From the NCBI GenBank assembly GCA_902729415.1, contig CACVCF010000334.1:62001-126000 (forward strand): a stretch of DNA of 64,000 nt, given 5' to 3'. Each line of letters starts with the position of its first letter. Within the stretch, counting starts at the first letter, position 1. The position numbers and the translations under genes were made by a program. This DNA is from Terasakiella magnetica (GTDB lineage Bacteria > Pseudomonadota > Alphaproteobacteria > Rhodospirillales > Magnetospirillaceae). Positions 25,006 through 34,075 of the stretch are shown here, one piece after another. Below the pieces are notes generated by a model that saw only the letters and a program-made list of their open reading frames with translations, was not told the DNA's origin and searched no databases.

Positions 25006-25499
25006 GGGTTCGTCCTTTCTAAACCAATCAAGAGCATGTCCAGCGCCGTCAGGGCGGCCTGAAGCCTGACCTGATCGCGGTTGCCCGCAAAAACTTCGCG
25101 GCGGTGATAGGTCGGGCCGTTGTGTTGGGCGGCGGCGAAGTGGACCAACCCCGTCGGTTTATCCGCCGTGCCGCCGCCGGGACCGGCAATGCCGGTGATG
25201 GCGACGCTGTGTTGGGCATGGGAGTAGCGGAGCGCGCCTTCGGCCATGGCGCGGGCGACATCCTCGCTGACGGCGCCATGGGTGGCGATAAGAGCGGAGG
25301 AAACCCCCAGCATCTCGGTCTTGGCTTCATTTGAATAGGTGACGAAGCCACGCTCGACCACCCGTGACGACCCGGCGATGGCGGTCAGGGCCGCCGCCAC
25401 CAGTCCACCGGTACAGGATTCGGCGGTGGCGATCTTCAGGCCCCGAGCGGCGTAAAGATCCAAGACATGAGCCGCCTTGTCCGTCAGTCCCGGATTCAT
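25002..25499 (-). CDS. pncC: NMN amidohydrolase (CinA C-terminal family)
   Basis: A 165-residue stand-alone CinA C-terminal domain. Family motifs are TAESCTGGLVAAALTAIAGSS near residue 25, FVTYSNEAKTEMLGV near 55 and AITGIAGPGGGTADKPTGLV near 100. PncC deamidates nicotinamide mononucleotide to nicotinate mononucleotide in the pyridine-nucleotide salvage cycle. It is translationally coupled on both sides: ATGA with pgpA upstream and ATGA with the TPP enzyme downstream. The pgpA-pncC pair is commonly linked in alphaproteobacteria; the downstream pair is less usual. Confidence 0.9.
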   Translation of the reverse strand: MNPGLTDKAAHVLDLYAARGLKIATAESCTGGLVAAALTAIAGSSRVVERGFVTYSNEAKTEMLGVSSALIATHGAVSEDVARAMAEGALRYSHAQHSVAITGIAGPGGGTADKPTGLVHFAAAQHNGPTYHRREVFAGNRDQVRLQAALTALDMLLIGLERTNP

Positions 25500-25978
25500 G
25501 GCCAGATCCTCGCCGCCGCCAGAATCAGGATCAGGCCGTACAGGGCGGCCAGGATATCGTCGACCATAATGCCCAGGCCGCCGCCGATGTGACGGTCAGC
25601 CCAGCCGACCGGCCAGGGCTTCCACACGTCGAATACCCGAAACAAGATGAAACCCAGGCCATAGGCCAGCGGGTCCAGTGGGCAGGCGGCCAGAACCAGC
25701 CATTGCCCCGCCACCTCGTCGATCACCACTTCGCTGGGATCTTCGGCCCCGGTATGGCGGACATAGACCGCCGATGCCCACCACCCCACCAGAAAGCAGA
25801 CCGCCACCGCCGCCAGTACCAGCCAGACCCCGCCAAAGCGCATCATGACCCAGGCAAAGGGCAAGGCTGCCGCCGACCCCCAGGTGCCCGGCGCTTTGGG
25901 CAGCAATCCCGCTCCGAACCACGTGGCGGCCAGGGTGGCGGGATGAAACAGCGTGATACCGTGGCGGTGGTAGGCCAA
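25496..25978 (-). CDS. pgpA: Phosphatidylglycerophosphatase A
   Basis: A 160-residue inner-membrane enzyme that removes phosphate from phosphatidylglycerophosphate to make phosphatidylglycerol. The PgpA signature residues are visible: APGTWGS near residue 30, DPSEVVIDEVAGQW near 80 with the metal-binding acids, and FRVFDVWKPWP near 113. Three to four hydrophobic segments are present. It is the first gene of the overlapping run with pncC, the TPP enzyme and the ALDH. The upstream 227 bases separate it from the divergent kinase at 26206. Confidence 0.92.
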   Translation of the reverse strand: MAYHRHGITLFHPATLAATWFGAGLLPKAPGTWGSAAALPFAWVMMRFGGVWLVLAAVAVCFLVGWWASAVYVRHTGAEDPSEVVIDEVAGQWLVLAACPLDPLAYGLGFILFRVFDVWKPWPVGWADRHIGGGLGIMVDDILAALYGLILILAAARIWP

Positions 25979-26125
25979 TATGTGCCTCTCCCATCAAGTG
26001 GAGGCGGAAGGGTAGCATGGGGGGGAAAATCCGCTCCAGAGCGAAGATGGACTTCGCGGAGCAGATGTGTGAAGCTGCCCTTTACAGCCCGTCGCAATAT
26101 TCATGCGGTGTATAAAGGGACCTGC

Positions 26126-26153
26126 GTGACAACGAAATATCTGAAACTATACC
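26126..26153 (+). promoter_or_regulatory. Possible sigma-70 promoter for the 26.2 kb kinase
   Basis: GTGACA, 16 bases, TATACC, about 50 bases before the kinase start. It is followed by a broken inverted repeat at about 26150-26192 built from GGCGCG and CGCGCC arms with outer CCGGT/ACCGG parts. The remaining 25979-26125 part of the gap, toward pgpA, shows nothing else I can name. Confidence 0.35.
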
Positions 26154-26205
26154 GGTGGTGTACTGGCGCGCGACATTACTCGCGCCACCGGTTCGAGATG
26201 ACGTC

Positions 26206-28788
26206 ATGAGTGGCCGACGGGGATGGGCCAAGGGGCAAGGGATAAGTCTAGCCCTTAAGATATTTCTTGGTGGCGCGGCCCTGTTTCTCGGGGTCTGGTT
26301 TTGGCTCGATACTCTGCACAGCCGTGAACTGGGGCAGATCATCGACGGGCAGCTGGCCGAGCGTTTGGCCCAAAAATCCCAGCGCGATAGCCTTCGTATC
26401 GGTCATCTTTTACGCTCCCACCGCTCGCTGGCGCTGCTTATAGCCCGGCAGGACCAGACACGGGCCGATGTCCACGCCGCTGTTTCCACACCGGATTTGC
26501 CGCCTCAGGTGACCTTGGGGGAACCTGCGTGGTTTCCCCGTGGGGTTGAGCAAGGAGTCGTGCTGCCCATCGACCTTGTTGCCGCCATCGATGCTCAAGA
26601 CCGGGTGCGCCGGGCCTGGGTAATGGCCGGCGACGAGAAGCAGGTGGAGGAGGTGGCGGGGCTTGTCGCTCGGATCGGACGGGGCGATTCTACCTCTGTG
26701 ATCATCAAGGATGGAGTTCCGTGGCTGATCTCCATCTCCCAGGTGACGGACCGCCCTACCGAGAGATTAGCGGTGATCTCTCAGCTGAGCGGCGCCTTTC
26801 TTTATTCCACCCTGGGGGCTTTTCTTGATCGCGGCTTCATTATGGTTGCTGCCGACCCGGTGACCCGGCGGGTGTTGGCAAGCTCGCAGGCGGGAATGGT
26901 CGCTGAAGGCACCTCCATGGATGATCTGGCCCAGGATTATCTGATCGAGGCCGCCCGTCTTTCATCAGCAGATTCGTTTCGGATCGAGGCGGGGTTCTTT
27001 ACTTTGCTATCGCGCAGTCGGCAGCAGGTGTTGATGGAACCGCTGGTGCAGATGCAGCGGACCCACCGGACCATTTTGACCATTGCTGTCTGTGCGTTCT
27101 TTCTGGGCTTGGTGGGGTATATGGGCTGGCGGCTGCGAGTATCGCGCAACCGCATCGCCGCTATGGCGGCCTCGGTATTTGCTTCGACTTACGCCCAGGC
27201 TGGCGGCGATGAGCTTTGCGGCCTGGAGGCCGAGGTTGAAAATCTGGTCCTGGAGGTTAAGAACTCTCGGGTTGCCCTCAAGGCCGAGGAGGCCGAACGA
27301 GGACGGTTGCTGGGGCAACAGCAGGTTTTGGGTGTCGAGAACGAGCGGCTGAAAATCCTTCAGGCGGTCACCGAGCAGATGGGGGTCGGCGTTATCCGCA
27401 TCACCCCCGACGGGGCCAATTGCGAAAACCTGATCATGGAGGGCTTCGCCAAGGCTGCGGGAGGGCTGGAGCCCTTTATCCGCGCCCGGACCACGGGGGA
27501 GGATCTGGTTCTTACCGGGGTGGGAGCCAATGAGCGGATTTTCGAAATCGCCTTGGCCCGTCAGGTCGATGCGGGATTGCTGATGGTCGAAGACGTCACC
27601 TTGCGCCGCCGAGCCGAAGAAGCCATCGGAATTTTCGCCCAGTTTCCGTCCCAAAACCCCAATCCGGTGCTGAGGGTCGATGCCGAGGGGCGCGTCACCC
27701 ACGCCAATCAGGCCAGTGACCGTCTGTTGGAGAGCTGGAATACCGTTATTGGTGGCATCGTGCCGCCCGATTGGGCGCGGATCTTCGCCGATGCTCTGGC
27801 ATCCGGCCATCGTCGTGAGGTCGAGGCCACTACCGGTGATCGCATTCTGTCGCTGACGGTGACACCGGTTCCGGGGGCGGCCTTCGTCAATGTCTATGCC
27901 GCCGACGTGACCAGCCGTGTCGCGGCCGAGCGCATGCTGCACATGGCCAATGACAGTCTAGAGCGCCGCGTGCTGCAACGGACCCAGGCCTTGAGAGAGG
28001 AAATCGCCGAACATATCCGCGCCAAGCGTGATTTGCTGGAGGCTAAGGAGCGGGCCGATCTGGCCAACCGCTCAAAGTCGGAATTCCTCGCCAATGTCAG
28101 TCACGAACTGCGGACGCCGCTGAACGCCATCATCGGCTTTTCCGAGGTCATGGGGAACGAGATGTTCGGCCCCCTGGGGTCTCCTCGCTACAAAGGCTAT
28201 GCGGGTGATATTCTCGCGTCGGGCCGCCATCTTCTGGCGGTGATCAACGATATTCTCGATATCTCCAAGATCGAGGCCGGGCGGATGGAACTCGACCTGT
28301 CCGAAGTTGATATGCCCGAGGTCATTGCCGCCGGACTGCGTATTGTTGAAAGCCGGGCGGTTTCCAACGAAATCAAACTGGCGGCCCATATCGGCGAAGG
28401 CGTATCGCGGGTGGTGGGAGATCGCCGCCGGATTTTGCAGATCATCGTCAATCTGTTGTCCAATGCGGTGAAGTTCACGCCGCGCTCTGGCGGGGTGGAT
28501 GTAACCGTATCAGCTGCCGATGCCCATCTGGCTATAGTGGTCAGCGATACCGGCATCGGCATGACCTCAGAGGAGATCCTGGTGGCGCTGGAGCCATTCC
28601 GGCAGGTGGATGGCTCCCTTGGACGGCGTTACGAGGGGACTGGTCTTGGCCTGCCCCTGGTGCGCAGTTTTGTGGAACTGCACGGTGGTAGCCTTGAAAT
28701 CGCCAGCGAACCGGGTAAGGGAACCACGATTACGGTCCGCCTGCCTTATAAGGGGCCACCCGCAGCTTTACGTCAGGTCGCGGAATAA
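26206..28788 (+). CDS. Membrane PAS sensor histidine kinase
   Basis: An 860-residue kinase. Transmembrane segments at about 14-33 and 288-308 enclose a periplasmic sensor of some 250 residues that I cannot assign. After a coiled stretch come two PAS-like regions (about 380-475, degenerate, and 478-575). The core has phospho-acceptor His633 in FLANVSHELRTPLNAIIGFS, NLLSNAVKF, VSDTGIGM and YEGTGLGLPL. Spacing of the His and ATPase domains is like PleC/DivJ-type alphaproteobacterial kinases, including the stretch MFGPLGSPRYKGYAGDIL, which is typical of that group. ATG at 26206 is chosen because the frame upstream runs through the promoter and hairpin. There is no adjacent response regulator. Confidence 0.86.
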   Translation: MSGRRGWAKGQGISLALKIFLGGAALFLGVWFWLDTLHSRELGQIIDGQLAERLAQKSQRDSLRIGHLLRSHRSLALLIARQDQTRADVHAAVSTPDLPPQVTLGEPAWFPRGVEQGVVLPIDLVAAIDAQDRVRRAWVMAGDEKQVEEVAGLVARIGRGDSTSVIIKDGVPWLISISQVTDRPTERLAVISQLSGAFLYSTLGAFLDRGFIMVAADPVTRRVLASSQAGMVAEGTSMDDLAQDYLIEAARLSSADSFRIEAGFFTLLSRSRQQVLMEPLVQMQRTHRTILTIAVCAFFLGLVGYMGWRLRVSRNRIAAMAASVFASTYAQAGGDELCGLEAEVENLVLEVKNSRVALKAEEAERGRLLGQQQVLGVENERLKILQAVTEQMGVGVIRITPDGANCENLIMEGFAKAAGGLEPFIRARTTGEDLVLTGVGANERIFEIALARQVDAGLLMVEDVTLRRRAEEAIGIFAQFPSQNPNPVLRVDAEGRVTHANQASDRLLESWNTVIGGIVPPDWARIFADALASGHRREVEATTGDRILSLTVTPVPGAAFVNVYAADVTSRVAAERMLHMANDSLERRVLQRTQALREEIAEHIRAKRDLLEAKERADLANRSKSEFLANVSHELRTPLNAIIGFSEVMGNEMFGPLGSPRYKGYAGDILASGRHLLAVINDILDISKIEAGRMELDLSEVDMPEVIAAGLRIVESRAVSNEIKLAAHIGEGVSRVVGDRRRILQIIVNLLSNAVKFTPRSGGVDVTVSAADAHLAIVVSDTGIGMTSEEILVALEPFRQVDGSLGRRYEGTGLGLPLVRSFVELHGGSLEIASEPGKGTTITVRLPYKGPPAALRQVAE

Positions 28789-28795
28789 GACGGGA

Positions 28796-29452
28796 CTATC
28801 GGTACCGCTCTTCCCTCCACGGGTCGCCCACATCGTGATAACCGCGCAGTTCCCAATATCCGGGGGTATCGCGGTCGGAAAAGGTGATGTGGCGCAGCCA
28901 TTTGGCGCTTTTCCAGAAATAGAGCTTAGGCACCATGGCCCGCACCGGGCCACCATGTTCGCGGTCGAGGGGTTTGCCCTCCCACGTATGGGCCAACAAC
29001 ACGTCGTCATCGTCGAAGCTGGAAAGCGGTATGTTGGTGGTATAACCGTCATAGCTGCGGAACAGCAGGAATTTCACCTCCGGCCTGGGCCGCACCATCT
29101 TAAGCAGATGCCTGGCCGAGACGCCCACCCAGGTGTTGTCGTAGCGCGACCAAGTGGTGACACAATGAATATCGGTGACGATCTCGGTCTGGGGCTGGGC
29201 CATGAAGATTTCCCAATCCCAGCGGATAGGATTGTCCACCATGCCGCCCACCGAGAGACTCCAATCACGGGGAGACAGGTTGGGCTGGTCGCCGAGATCG
29301 AGAACGGGGAAGTCGAAGGTCTCGCGCTGGCCGGGGGGCAAGCGGTGGCGGACGGGACCGGCCTTTTCGCCGGTCAGGCCCCGCCCTTCACGCGCCCATT
29401 GCTCCTTGGCGGCGTTCAGCTTATCGCGGTTGATGGGGTGGTCGTCGGACAT
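28796..29452 (-). CDS. Cytoplasmic sulfite oxidase-fold molybdoenzyme (YuiH-like)
   Basis: A 218-residue protein of the oxidoreductase molybdopterin-binding (sulfite oxidase) family. The Mo-ligating residue is Cys97 in DIHCVTTWSRYDNTWVGV. Other family features are FPVLDLGDQPNLSPRDW, AHTWEGKPLDREHGGPVRAMVP and LYFWKSAKWLRHI. There is no signal peptide or Tat motif, and no C-terminal dimerisation domain, which distinguishes it from SorA/SuoX and from periplasmic MsrP. It belongs with the small YuiH-like group whose substrate is not established. It converges on the kinase gene with only seven bases between them. Confidence 0.85.
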   Translation of the reverse strand: MSDDHPINRDKLNAAKEQWAREGRGLTGEKAGPVRHRLPPGQRETFDFPVLDLGDQPNLSPRDWSLSVGGMVDNPIRWDWEIFMAQPQTEIVTDIHCVTTWSRYDNTWVGVSARHLLKMVRPRPEVKFLLFRSYDGYTTNIPLSSFDDDDVLLAHTWEGKPLDREHGGPVRAMVPKLYFWKSAKWLRHITFSDRDTPGYWELRGYHDVGDPWREERYR

Positions 29453-29507
29453 GGCTGATCCCTGCTGCCGTTTTCATTCCGACATATGGGGAGGTTCCGA
29501 GCCTAAT

Positions 29508-29975
29508 TCAGCCCTTGTCGCGCAGCAGCCGGGCCTTATCCCGATTCCAGTCCCGTTCCTTGATGGCTTCGCGCTTGTCGTGGAGCTTCTTGCCCTTGGC
29601 GAGGCCCAACTGGACCTTGGCGATGCCGCGCTGGCCGAAGTGAATGTCCAGCGGCACCAGGGTCATGCCGTCCTTGGCCACCGAGGCCATCAGACGCACC
29701 ATCTCGCGCCGATGCAGCAGCAGCTTGCGCGGCCGCCGGGTCTCGTGCGGGAACGGCATCTTGGACTGGTATTCGGGGATATAGGCGTTGAACAGGTAAA
29801 GCGCGTCCTGCATGGGACCGGCAAAGGCTTCGTTGATGTTGCCTTTGCCGGCCCGCAGCGACTTGATTTCGGTTCCGACCAGCATGATGCCCGCTTCGAT
29901 CTCGCTCACGATGAAATACTCGTGGCGAGCCCGGCGATTTTGCGCAGCGATATGGCCGGGAAGCGGGGCGTTCAT
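29508..29975 (-). CDS. smpB: SsrA-binding protein SmpB
   Basis: A 155-residue RNA-binding protein that delivers tmRNA to stalled ribosomes in trans-translation. Conserved stretches are RRARHEYFIVSEIEAGIML, GTEIKSLRAGKGNINEAF and the basic C-terminal tail GLAKGKKLHDKREAIKERDW, which enters the mRNA channel. The start overlaps the dapA stop as TGATG, giving coupled translation. The dapA-smpB order is common in alphaproteobacteria. The tmRNA gene itself is not seen in the window. Confidence 0.96.
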   Translation of the reverse strand: MNAPLPGHIAAQNRRARHEYFIVSEIEAGIMLVGTEIKSLRAGKGNINEAFAGPMQDALYLFNAYIPEYQSKMPFPHETRRPRKLLLHRREMVRLMASVAKDGMTLVPLDIHFGQRGIAKVQLGLAKGKKLHDKREAIKERDWNRDKARLLRDKG

Positions 29976-30847
29976 CAGATCAGGCCGATGGACTTCATGG
30001 CGGCCTCGACGCGGGTGCGGGCAGCCTCCGAGGCGGGGACCAGCGGCAGGCGCACGTCGGGGCTCGACTTGCCCAGCAGGCTGGCGGCGTATTTCACCGG
30101 CGCCGGGCTGGTCTCGCAGAACATGGCGTCGTGCAGCGGCATCAGCTTGTCGCGGATGGCGAAGCAGGTGGCCAGATCACCCTTGGCCCAGGAATCTTGC
30201 ATCTGAGCGCACAGCTTGGGGGCTACGTTGGAGGTCACCGAGATACAGCCGATACCGCCCTGGGCGTTGAAGGCGGTGGCGGTGGCATCCTCGCCCGAGA
30301 GCTGGCAGAACTGCGGCCCCAAGGTGGTGCGCATGCGCAAGGGCCGCGCCAGATCGGCGGTGGCGTCCTTGACGCCGACGATGTTGGGCAGCTTGGCCAG
30401 ACGCGCGAAGGTCTCGACGCTGATATCCACCACCGAGCGACCGGGAATGTTGTAGACGATGATCGGAATGTCGACCGAGGTGGCAATGGCCTCGTAATGA
30501 CGGAACAGGCCTTCCTGGGAGGGCTTGTTGTAATAGGGCGCCACCACCAGGACCGCGTCGGCCCCGGCCTGCTTGGCGTGGCGGCTGAGCGCGATGGCCT
30601 CGGCGGTGGAGTTGGACCCGGCCCCGGCGATCACCGGCACCTTGCCCTTGGCCACTTCGAGGCACAGCTCGACCACGCGGTGGTGCTCTTCGTGCGACAG
30701 GGTCGGCGACTCGCCGGTGGTGCCGCAGGGAACCACGCCATGGGTTCCCTCGGCAATCTGCCACGCAACGAGGTCCTGATACGCTTTCTCGTCCACGCGC
30801 CCGTTGGTGAAGGGGGTGATGAGGGCGGTGATCGATCCCTGGAACAT
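29975..30847 (-). CDS. dapA: 4-Hydroxy-tetrahydrodipicolinate synthase
   Basis: A 290-residue enzyme that condenses pyruvate and aspartate semialdehyde, the first committed step of lysine and diaminopimelate synthesis. Signature motifs: [14 protein letters not shown] near residue 43, catalytic Tyr in VYNIPGRS, Schiff-base Lys in [10 protein letters not shown]. The length matches E. coli DapA (292). The ATG at 30847 gives the usual N-terminus [13 protein letters not shown]; an ATG nine bases earlier is possible. No strong Shine-Dalgarno is visible. It is the more canonical of the two DapA-family genes here. smpB follows in coupled translation. Confidence 0.95.
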   Translation of the reverse strand: MFQGSITALITPFTNGRVDEKAYQDLVAWQIAEGTHGVVPCGTTGESPTLSHEEHHRVVELCLEVAKGKVPVIAGAGSNSTAEAIALSRHAKQAGADAVLVVAPYYNKPSQEGLFRHYEAIATSVDIPIIVYNIPGRSVVDISVETFARLAKLPNIVGVKDATADLARPLRMRTTLGPQFCQLSGEDATATAFNAQGGIGCISVTSNVAPKLCAQMQDSWAKGDLATCFAIRDKLMPLHDAMFCETSPAPVKYAASLLGKSSPDVRLPLVPASEAARTRVEAAMKSIGLI

Positions 30848-31032
30848 GGCAGACATCCAAATAGTCGGTTGCATTGAAGAGCAGGGACATTAGCCTCAAC
30901 TTTGTCCGCCCGCAAGCAACGGCGCATTTGGAATGCAGCCATGCGGAGGGAAGGGGGGCTTTTAGGGTGGTTATAAAAATAAGTGTCGTCTAATATACAT
31001 GTTCCGTGGCGCTTTTAAGGACCGTATCCGCG

Positions 31033-32190
31033 ATGACTGCTCCTCTCTGGCTCCGTACGCCCAAGGCTTTGATTCTGGCGGCTGCCGTCCTGGTTCTGGG
31101 GGCCGTCGGGGTGATGCGTCTGACCGGCGGCGGCCTCGTGGTGGAGGTGGCGCAGATCGCCACCGATGTCCCTGTCCGGGTCTACGGCCTCGGCACTATC
31201 GAGGCCAAGGTACTGTCCAAGCTGGGCTTTGCGGTTTCCGGTACCCTGGCTGATCTGACGGTGGATGCGGGCGATACCATTCCCAAGGGTGCGGTTCTGG
31301 CGCGCCTTGACGACCGCGAGCAGCGGGCCAAGGTGGCGGCGGCGCGGGCACAATACGATAAGGCCTTGGCCCAATCGGCTTCGGCGCGGGCCATCGTTGC
31401 CAAGACAGCGGCGACGCGGGCACAAAAAGAGCGGGTCAGCCAACGTCGCAAGTCGCTGGTGGCGTCGGGGACGGTCAGCGAGGAGACCTTTGGCGACGCC
31501 CATGCCGCAGCGGTGGGGGCGGGGGCCGATGCCGATGCCGCCAATGCCGAGGTGTCCCTGGCCCTTGCCACTCTGGCCGATGCGCGGGCGCAGCTTGACC
31601 TCAACGAGGTTCTGCTGTCGCGCCATACCCTGCTTGCCCCCTATGACGGCCGTGTCGCCTTGCGCTCACGCGAATTGGGCAGCGTTGTCGGCGTGGGCGA
31701 GCAGGTCTTCACCTTCTACGATCCGACCACCGTCTGGGTTCTGGCCTATGTGGACGAGACCCTGGCCGGGGGCGTGGCGGTCGGCCAGGGCGCCGAAGTG
31801 CATCTGCGCTCGGCCCCCACCCAGCGCTATCGCGGCACTGTCACCCGCATTGATGTCGAGAGTGACCGCACCACCGAGGAGCGCCGGATCTATATTGCCT
31901 GCCGGGACTGCCCCCAAAATCTGGGGGAACAGGCCGAGGCCGTCATCGACATGGCGCGGCTGGACAAAGCCTTACTGGTGCCGGTCGAGGCGATTGAGGG
32001 TTTTGACGGGCGCCAAGGGCTGGTCTGGACCGTCGAGGACGGCAAGCTGGCGCGGCGCAAGCTGGCGTTCGGCCACAAGACCTTGGACGGCCGCCTGGAA
32101 GTTGTTGGCGATCTTCCCGATGGGGCGCTGGTGGTGTCGCGGCTGACAAGTGGTTTAGCTGAGGGCCGCCGGGTCCGGGTGGCGTCATGA
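31033..32190 (+). CDS. Membrane-fusion (adaptor) protein of an ABC exporter
   Basis: A 385-residue HlyD/DevB-type periplasmic adaptor. One membrane anchor (about 10-30) is followed by a lipoyl half (DLTVDAGDTIPKGAVLARLD), an Ala-rich coiled-coil hairpin (about 95-195), the second lipoyl half (LLAPYDGRVALRSRELGSVV) and a beta-barrel. It links the inner-membrane permease encoded next to an outer-membrane channel, which is not encoded nearby. Start at ATG 31033 has AAGGA about ten bases upstream; a GTG at 31006 is possible. An AT-rich stretch at 30971-30999 may hold the promoter, but no consensus hexamers are clear. The permease gene overlaps by ATGA. Confidence 0.87.
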   Translation: MTAPLWLRTPKALILAAAVLVLGAVGVMRLTGGGLVVEVAQIATDVPVRVYGLGTIEAKVLSKLGFAVSGTLADLTVDAGDTIPKGAVLARLDDREQRAKVAAARAQYDKALAQSASARAIVAKTAATRAQKERVSQRRKSLVASGTVSEETFGDAHAAAVGAGADADAANAEVSLALATLADARAQLDLNEVLLSRHTLLAPYDGRVALRSRELGSVVGVGEQVFTFYDPTTVWVLAYVDETLAGGVAVGQGAEVHLRSAPTQRYRGTVTRIDVESDRTTEERRIYIACRDCPQNLGEQAEAVIDMARLDKALLVPVEAIEGFDGRQGLVWTVEDGKLARRKLAFGHKTLDGRLEVVGDLPDGALVVSRLTSGLAEGRRVRVAS

Positions 32191-33320
32191 ACCTTGCGTT
32201 CCGTGATATCCGGCACAAGCTGGGGCGGTTCCTGCTGACCTGTGTCGGACTGGCGCTGTTGCTGGGGGTGGTGCTGTCCATGATCGGCATCTATCGCGGT
32301 CTGGTGGACGACGCCCTGTCGCTGGTTCGCGCCCCCGCCGTTGACCTGTGGGTGGTGGAGGCTGGTACCCGCGGTCCCTTCGCCGAAGCGTCGCGCATGC
32401 CGGGCGACACCCGCGAGATGGTGGCGCGGGTGCCCGGCGTGGCTGAAGCGGGGGCGGTGACTTATCAGACGGTGGAAACCCGTCACAGAAACGAGTCCTT
32501 GCGGCTGCAGGTGGTGGGCTATGAGCCCGGCCGTCTGGGTGGCCCCGCCGGTCTCGCCGAGGGGCGCGCCATCGCGTTGCGCCACGGCGAGGTGGTGGTC
32601 GATATCCGTGCCGGGATCGCCCTGGGGGATCGGCTGCGCTTGGGCCGCGACGACTATCTGGTGGTGGGCCGCACCCGCCATCATGTTTCGACCGGTGGTG
32701 ACCCTGTTGCCTTCTTGTCATTACGCGACGCCCAGGATCTGCAATTCCTGCCCAAGCCCTCGACCTATCGCCGCGATCAGGCCCGAGGGGCGCCGCCGCC
32801 CACCACCGACACCGTCAACACGGTTCTAGCCCGTCTGCTGCCCGGTGTTTCGCCCGAGGCGGTGACGCGGGAGATCGGGCGTTGGAAGCATCTCGGCACC
32901 GCCACCCAAGTCCAGCAGGAAGCTATCCTGGTTCAGTCGGTGGTGGAAAAGGCGCGGCGCCAGATCGGCCTGTTCACTGGTATTCTGATGGTGGTGTCAG
33001 CGGTGGTGATCGCCCTGATTATCTACACCATGACCATGGACAAGGTACGCGAGATCGCCACCTTGAAGCTGATCGGCGCCCCTGACCGCACCATCGTTGG
33101 ACTGATCCTGCAACAGGCCTTGGCCATGGGAATGGTGGGGTTTGGCCTGGGAGCCGCCCTTGTCAACCTTGTGGCTGACAAATTTCCTCGCCGGGTGCTG
33201 CTGTTGCCCGAAGATGCCGCCCTGCTGGGAGTGTTGGTGCTGATTGTCTGTGTGCTGGCCAGCAGCCTGGGCGTGCGCTTGGCCCTGCGGATCGAACCCG
33301 CTGCGGCGTTGGGAGGTTGA
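32187..33320 (+). CDS. ABC exporter permease, FtsX/DevC type
   Basis: A 377-residue permease. One N-terminal transmembrane helix (about 17-40) is followed by a large periplasmic domain (MacB_PCD-like, about 40-250) and three C-terminal helices (about 258-282, 305-330, 343-365) of the FtsX domain. The cytoplasmic coupling segment DKVREIATLKLIGAPDRTI is typical. The gene order adaptor-permease-ATPase matches DevBCA rather than MacAB. FtsX-type exporters usually move lipids, lipoproteins or peptides by a mechanotransmission mechanism. It overlaps both neighbours by ATGA. Confidence 0.88.
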   Translation: MNLAFRDIRHKLGRFLLTCVGLALLLGVVLSMIGIYRGLVDDALSLVRAPAVDLWVVEAGTRGPFAEASRMPGDTREMVARVPGVAEAGAVTYQTVETRHRNESLRLQVVGYEPGRLGGPAGLAEGRAIALRHGEVVVDIRAGIALGDRLRLGRDDYLVVGRTRHHVSTGGDPVAFLSLRDAQDLQFLPKPSTYRRDQARGAPPPTTDTVNTVLARLLPGVSPEAVTREIGRWKHLGTATQVQQEAILVQSVVEKARRQIGLFTGILMVVSAVVIALIIYTMTMDKVREIATLKLIGAPDRTIVGLILQQALAMGMVGFGLGAALVNLVADKFPRRVLLLPEDAALLGVLVLIVCVLASSLGVRLALRIEPAAALGG

Positions 33321-34012
33321 GCATGGAGGCAAACTCTCCCCTGGCGGATCTCCGTGGCATCGCCAAGCATTTTGGTGAGGGCGAATCGCGGGTGGACGCG
33401 CTGCGCGGTCTCGATCTGGCACTCTATCCCGGTGAGGTGGTGGGGTTGTTGGGGCCAAGCGGTTCGGGCAAGAGCACGTTGCTCAACATCATCGGCTGCA
33501 TCATCGCCCCCAGCACCGGCCATATGACCCTTGATGGTAAGGTGGTGTTTGATGGCGGCTGGACCGGCGGCGATCTCAGAAAGCTGCGTCTGGACAAGAT
33601 CGGCTTCATCTTTCAGTTCCACAATTTGCTGCCCTTCCTTAACAGCCGCGACAATGTGGCGGTGGTGCTGGAATTGGCGGGGCAGGGGCGGGCGGCGGCG
33701 CGGGCGCGGGCTGATGAATTGCTGAGTTATCTGGAAGTGGATAACCGCGCCAACGCTTTTCCCGCCCATCTGTCGGGCGGTGAGGCCCAGCGGGTGGCCA
33801 TCGCGCGGGCCTTGGCCAACCACCCACGCCTGATCCTCGCAGACGAGCCGACAGCGGCTCTGGATTCCCAGCGGGCGGCCATTGTGCTGGACCTGTTGCG
33901 GAAAGTGGCGCGCGAACAAAGTGCGGCGGTGTTGGTCGTAACCCACGACGAAAAGATCTTCGATCGCTTCGACCGTATCCTTCGCGTGCGTGACGGCGTG
34001 CTGGAGGGTTGA
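33317..34012 (+). CDS. ABC exporter ATPase, LolD/DevA type
   Basis: A 231-residue ATPase that drives the FtsX-type permease encoded upstream. Walker A is GPSGSGKSTL, the signature is LSGGEAQRVAIARAL, Walker B is LILADEPTAALD, and the switch His is in VVTHDEKI. The insertion FIFQFHNLLPFLN is the Q-loop region typical of MacB/LolD/DevA ATPases. Its start overlaps the permease stop. The stop region also contains the -35 of the candidate promoter for the next gene. Confidence 0.93.
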   Translation: MSMEANSPLADLRGIAKHFGEGESRVDALRGLDLALYPGEVVGLLGPSGSGKSTLLNIIGCIIAPSTGHMTLDGKVVFDGGWTGGDLRKLRLDKIGFIFQFHNLLPFLNSRDNVAVVLELAGQGRAAARARADELLSYLEVDNRANAFPAHLSGGEAQRVAIARALANHPRLILADEPTAALDSQRAAIVLDLLRKVAREQSAAVLVVTHDEKIFDRFDRILRVRDGVLEG

Positions 34013-34038
34013 AACCCAGGGAGAACGCCCGCTAGAAT
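34009..34038 (+). promoter_or_regulatory. Sigma-70-like promoter for the transglycosylase gene
   Basis: TTGAAA (-35, overlapping the stop codon of the ABC ATPase gene), 18 bases, TAGAAT (-10). The start codon at 34076 lies 38 bases further on. Confidence 0.45.
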
Positions 34039-34075
34039 ACCCGGCTCTGTTAGAACCGCATGTCTGGATCGCCTC

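Noticed and set aside
26150..26192. Broken inverted repeat before the 26.2 kb kinase considered as a terminator or riboswitch
   Set aside because: No U-tract and no known riboswitch core could be recognised; noted only with the promoter candidate.
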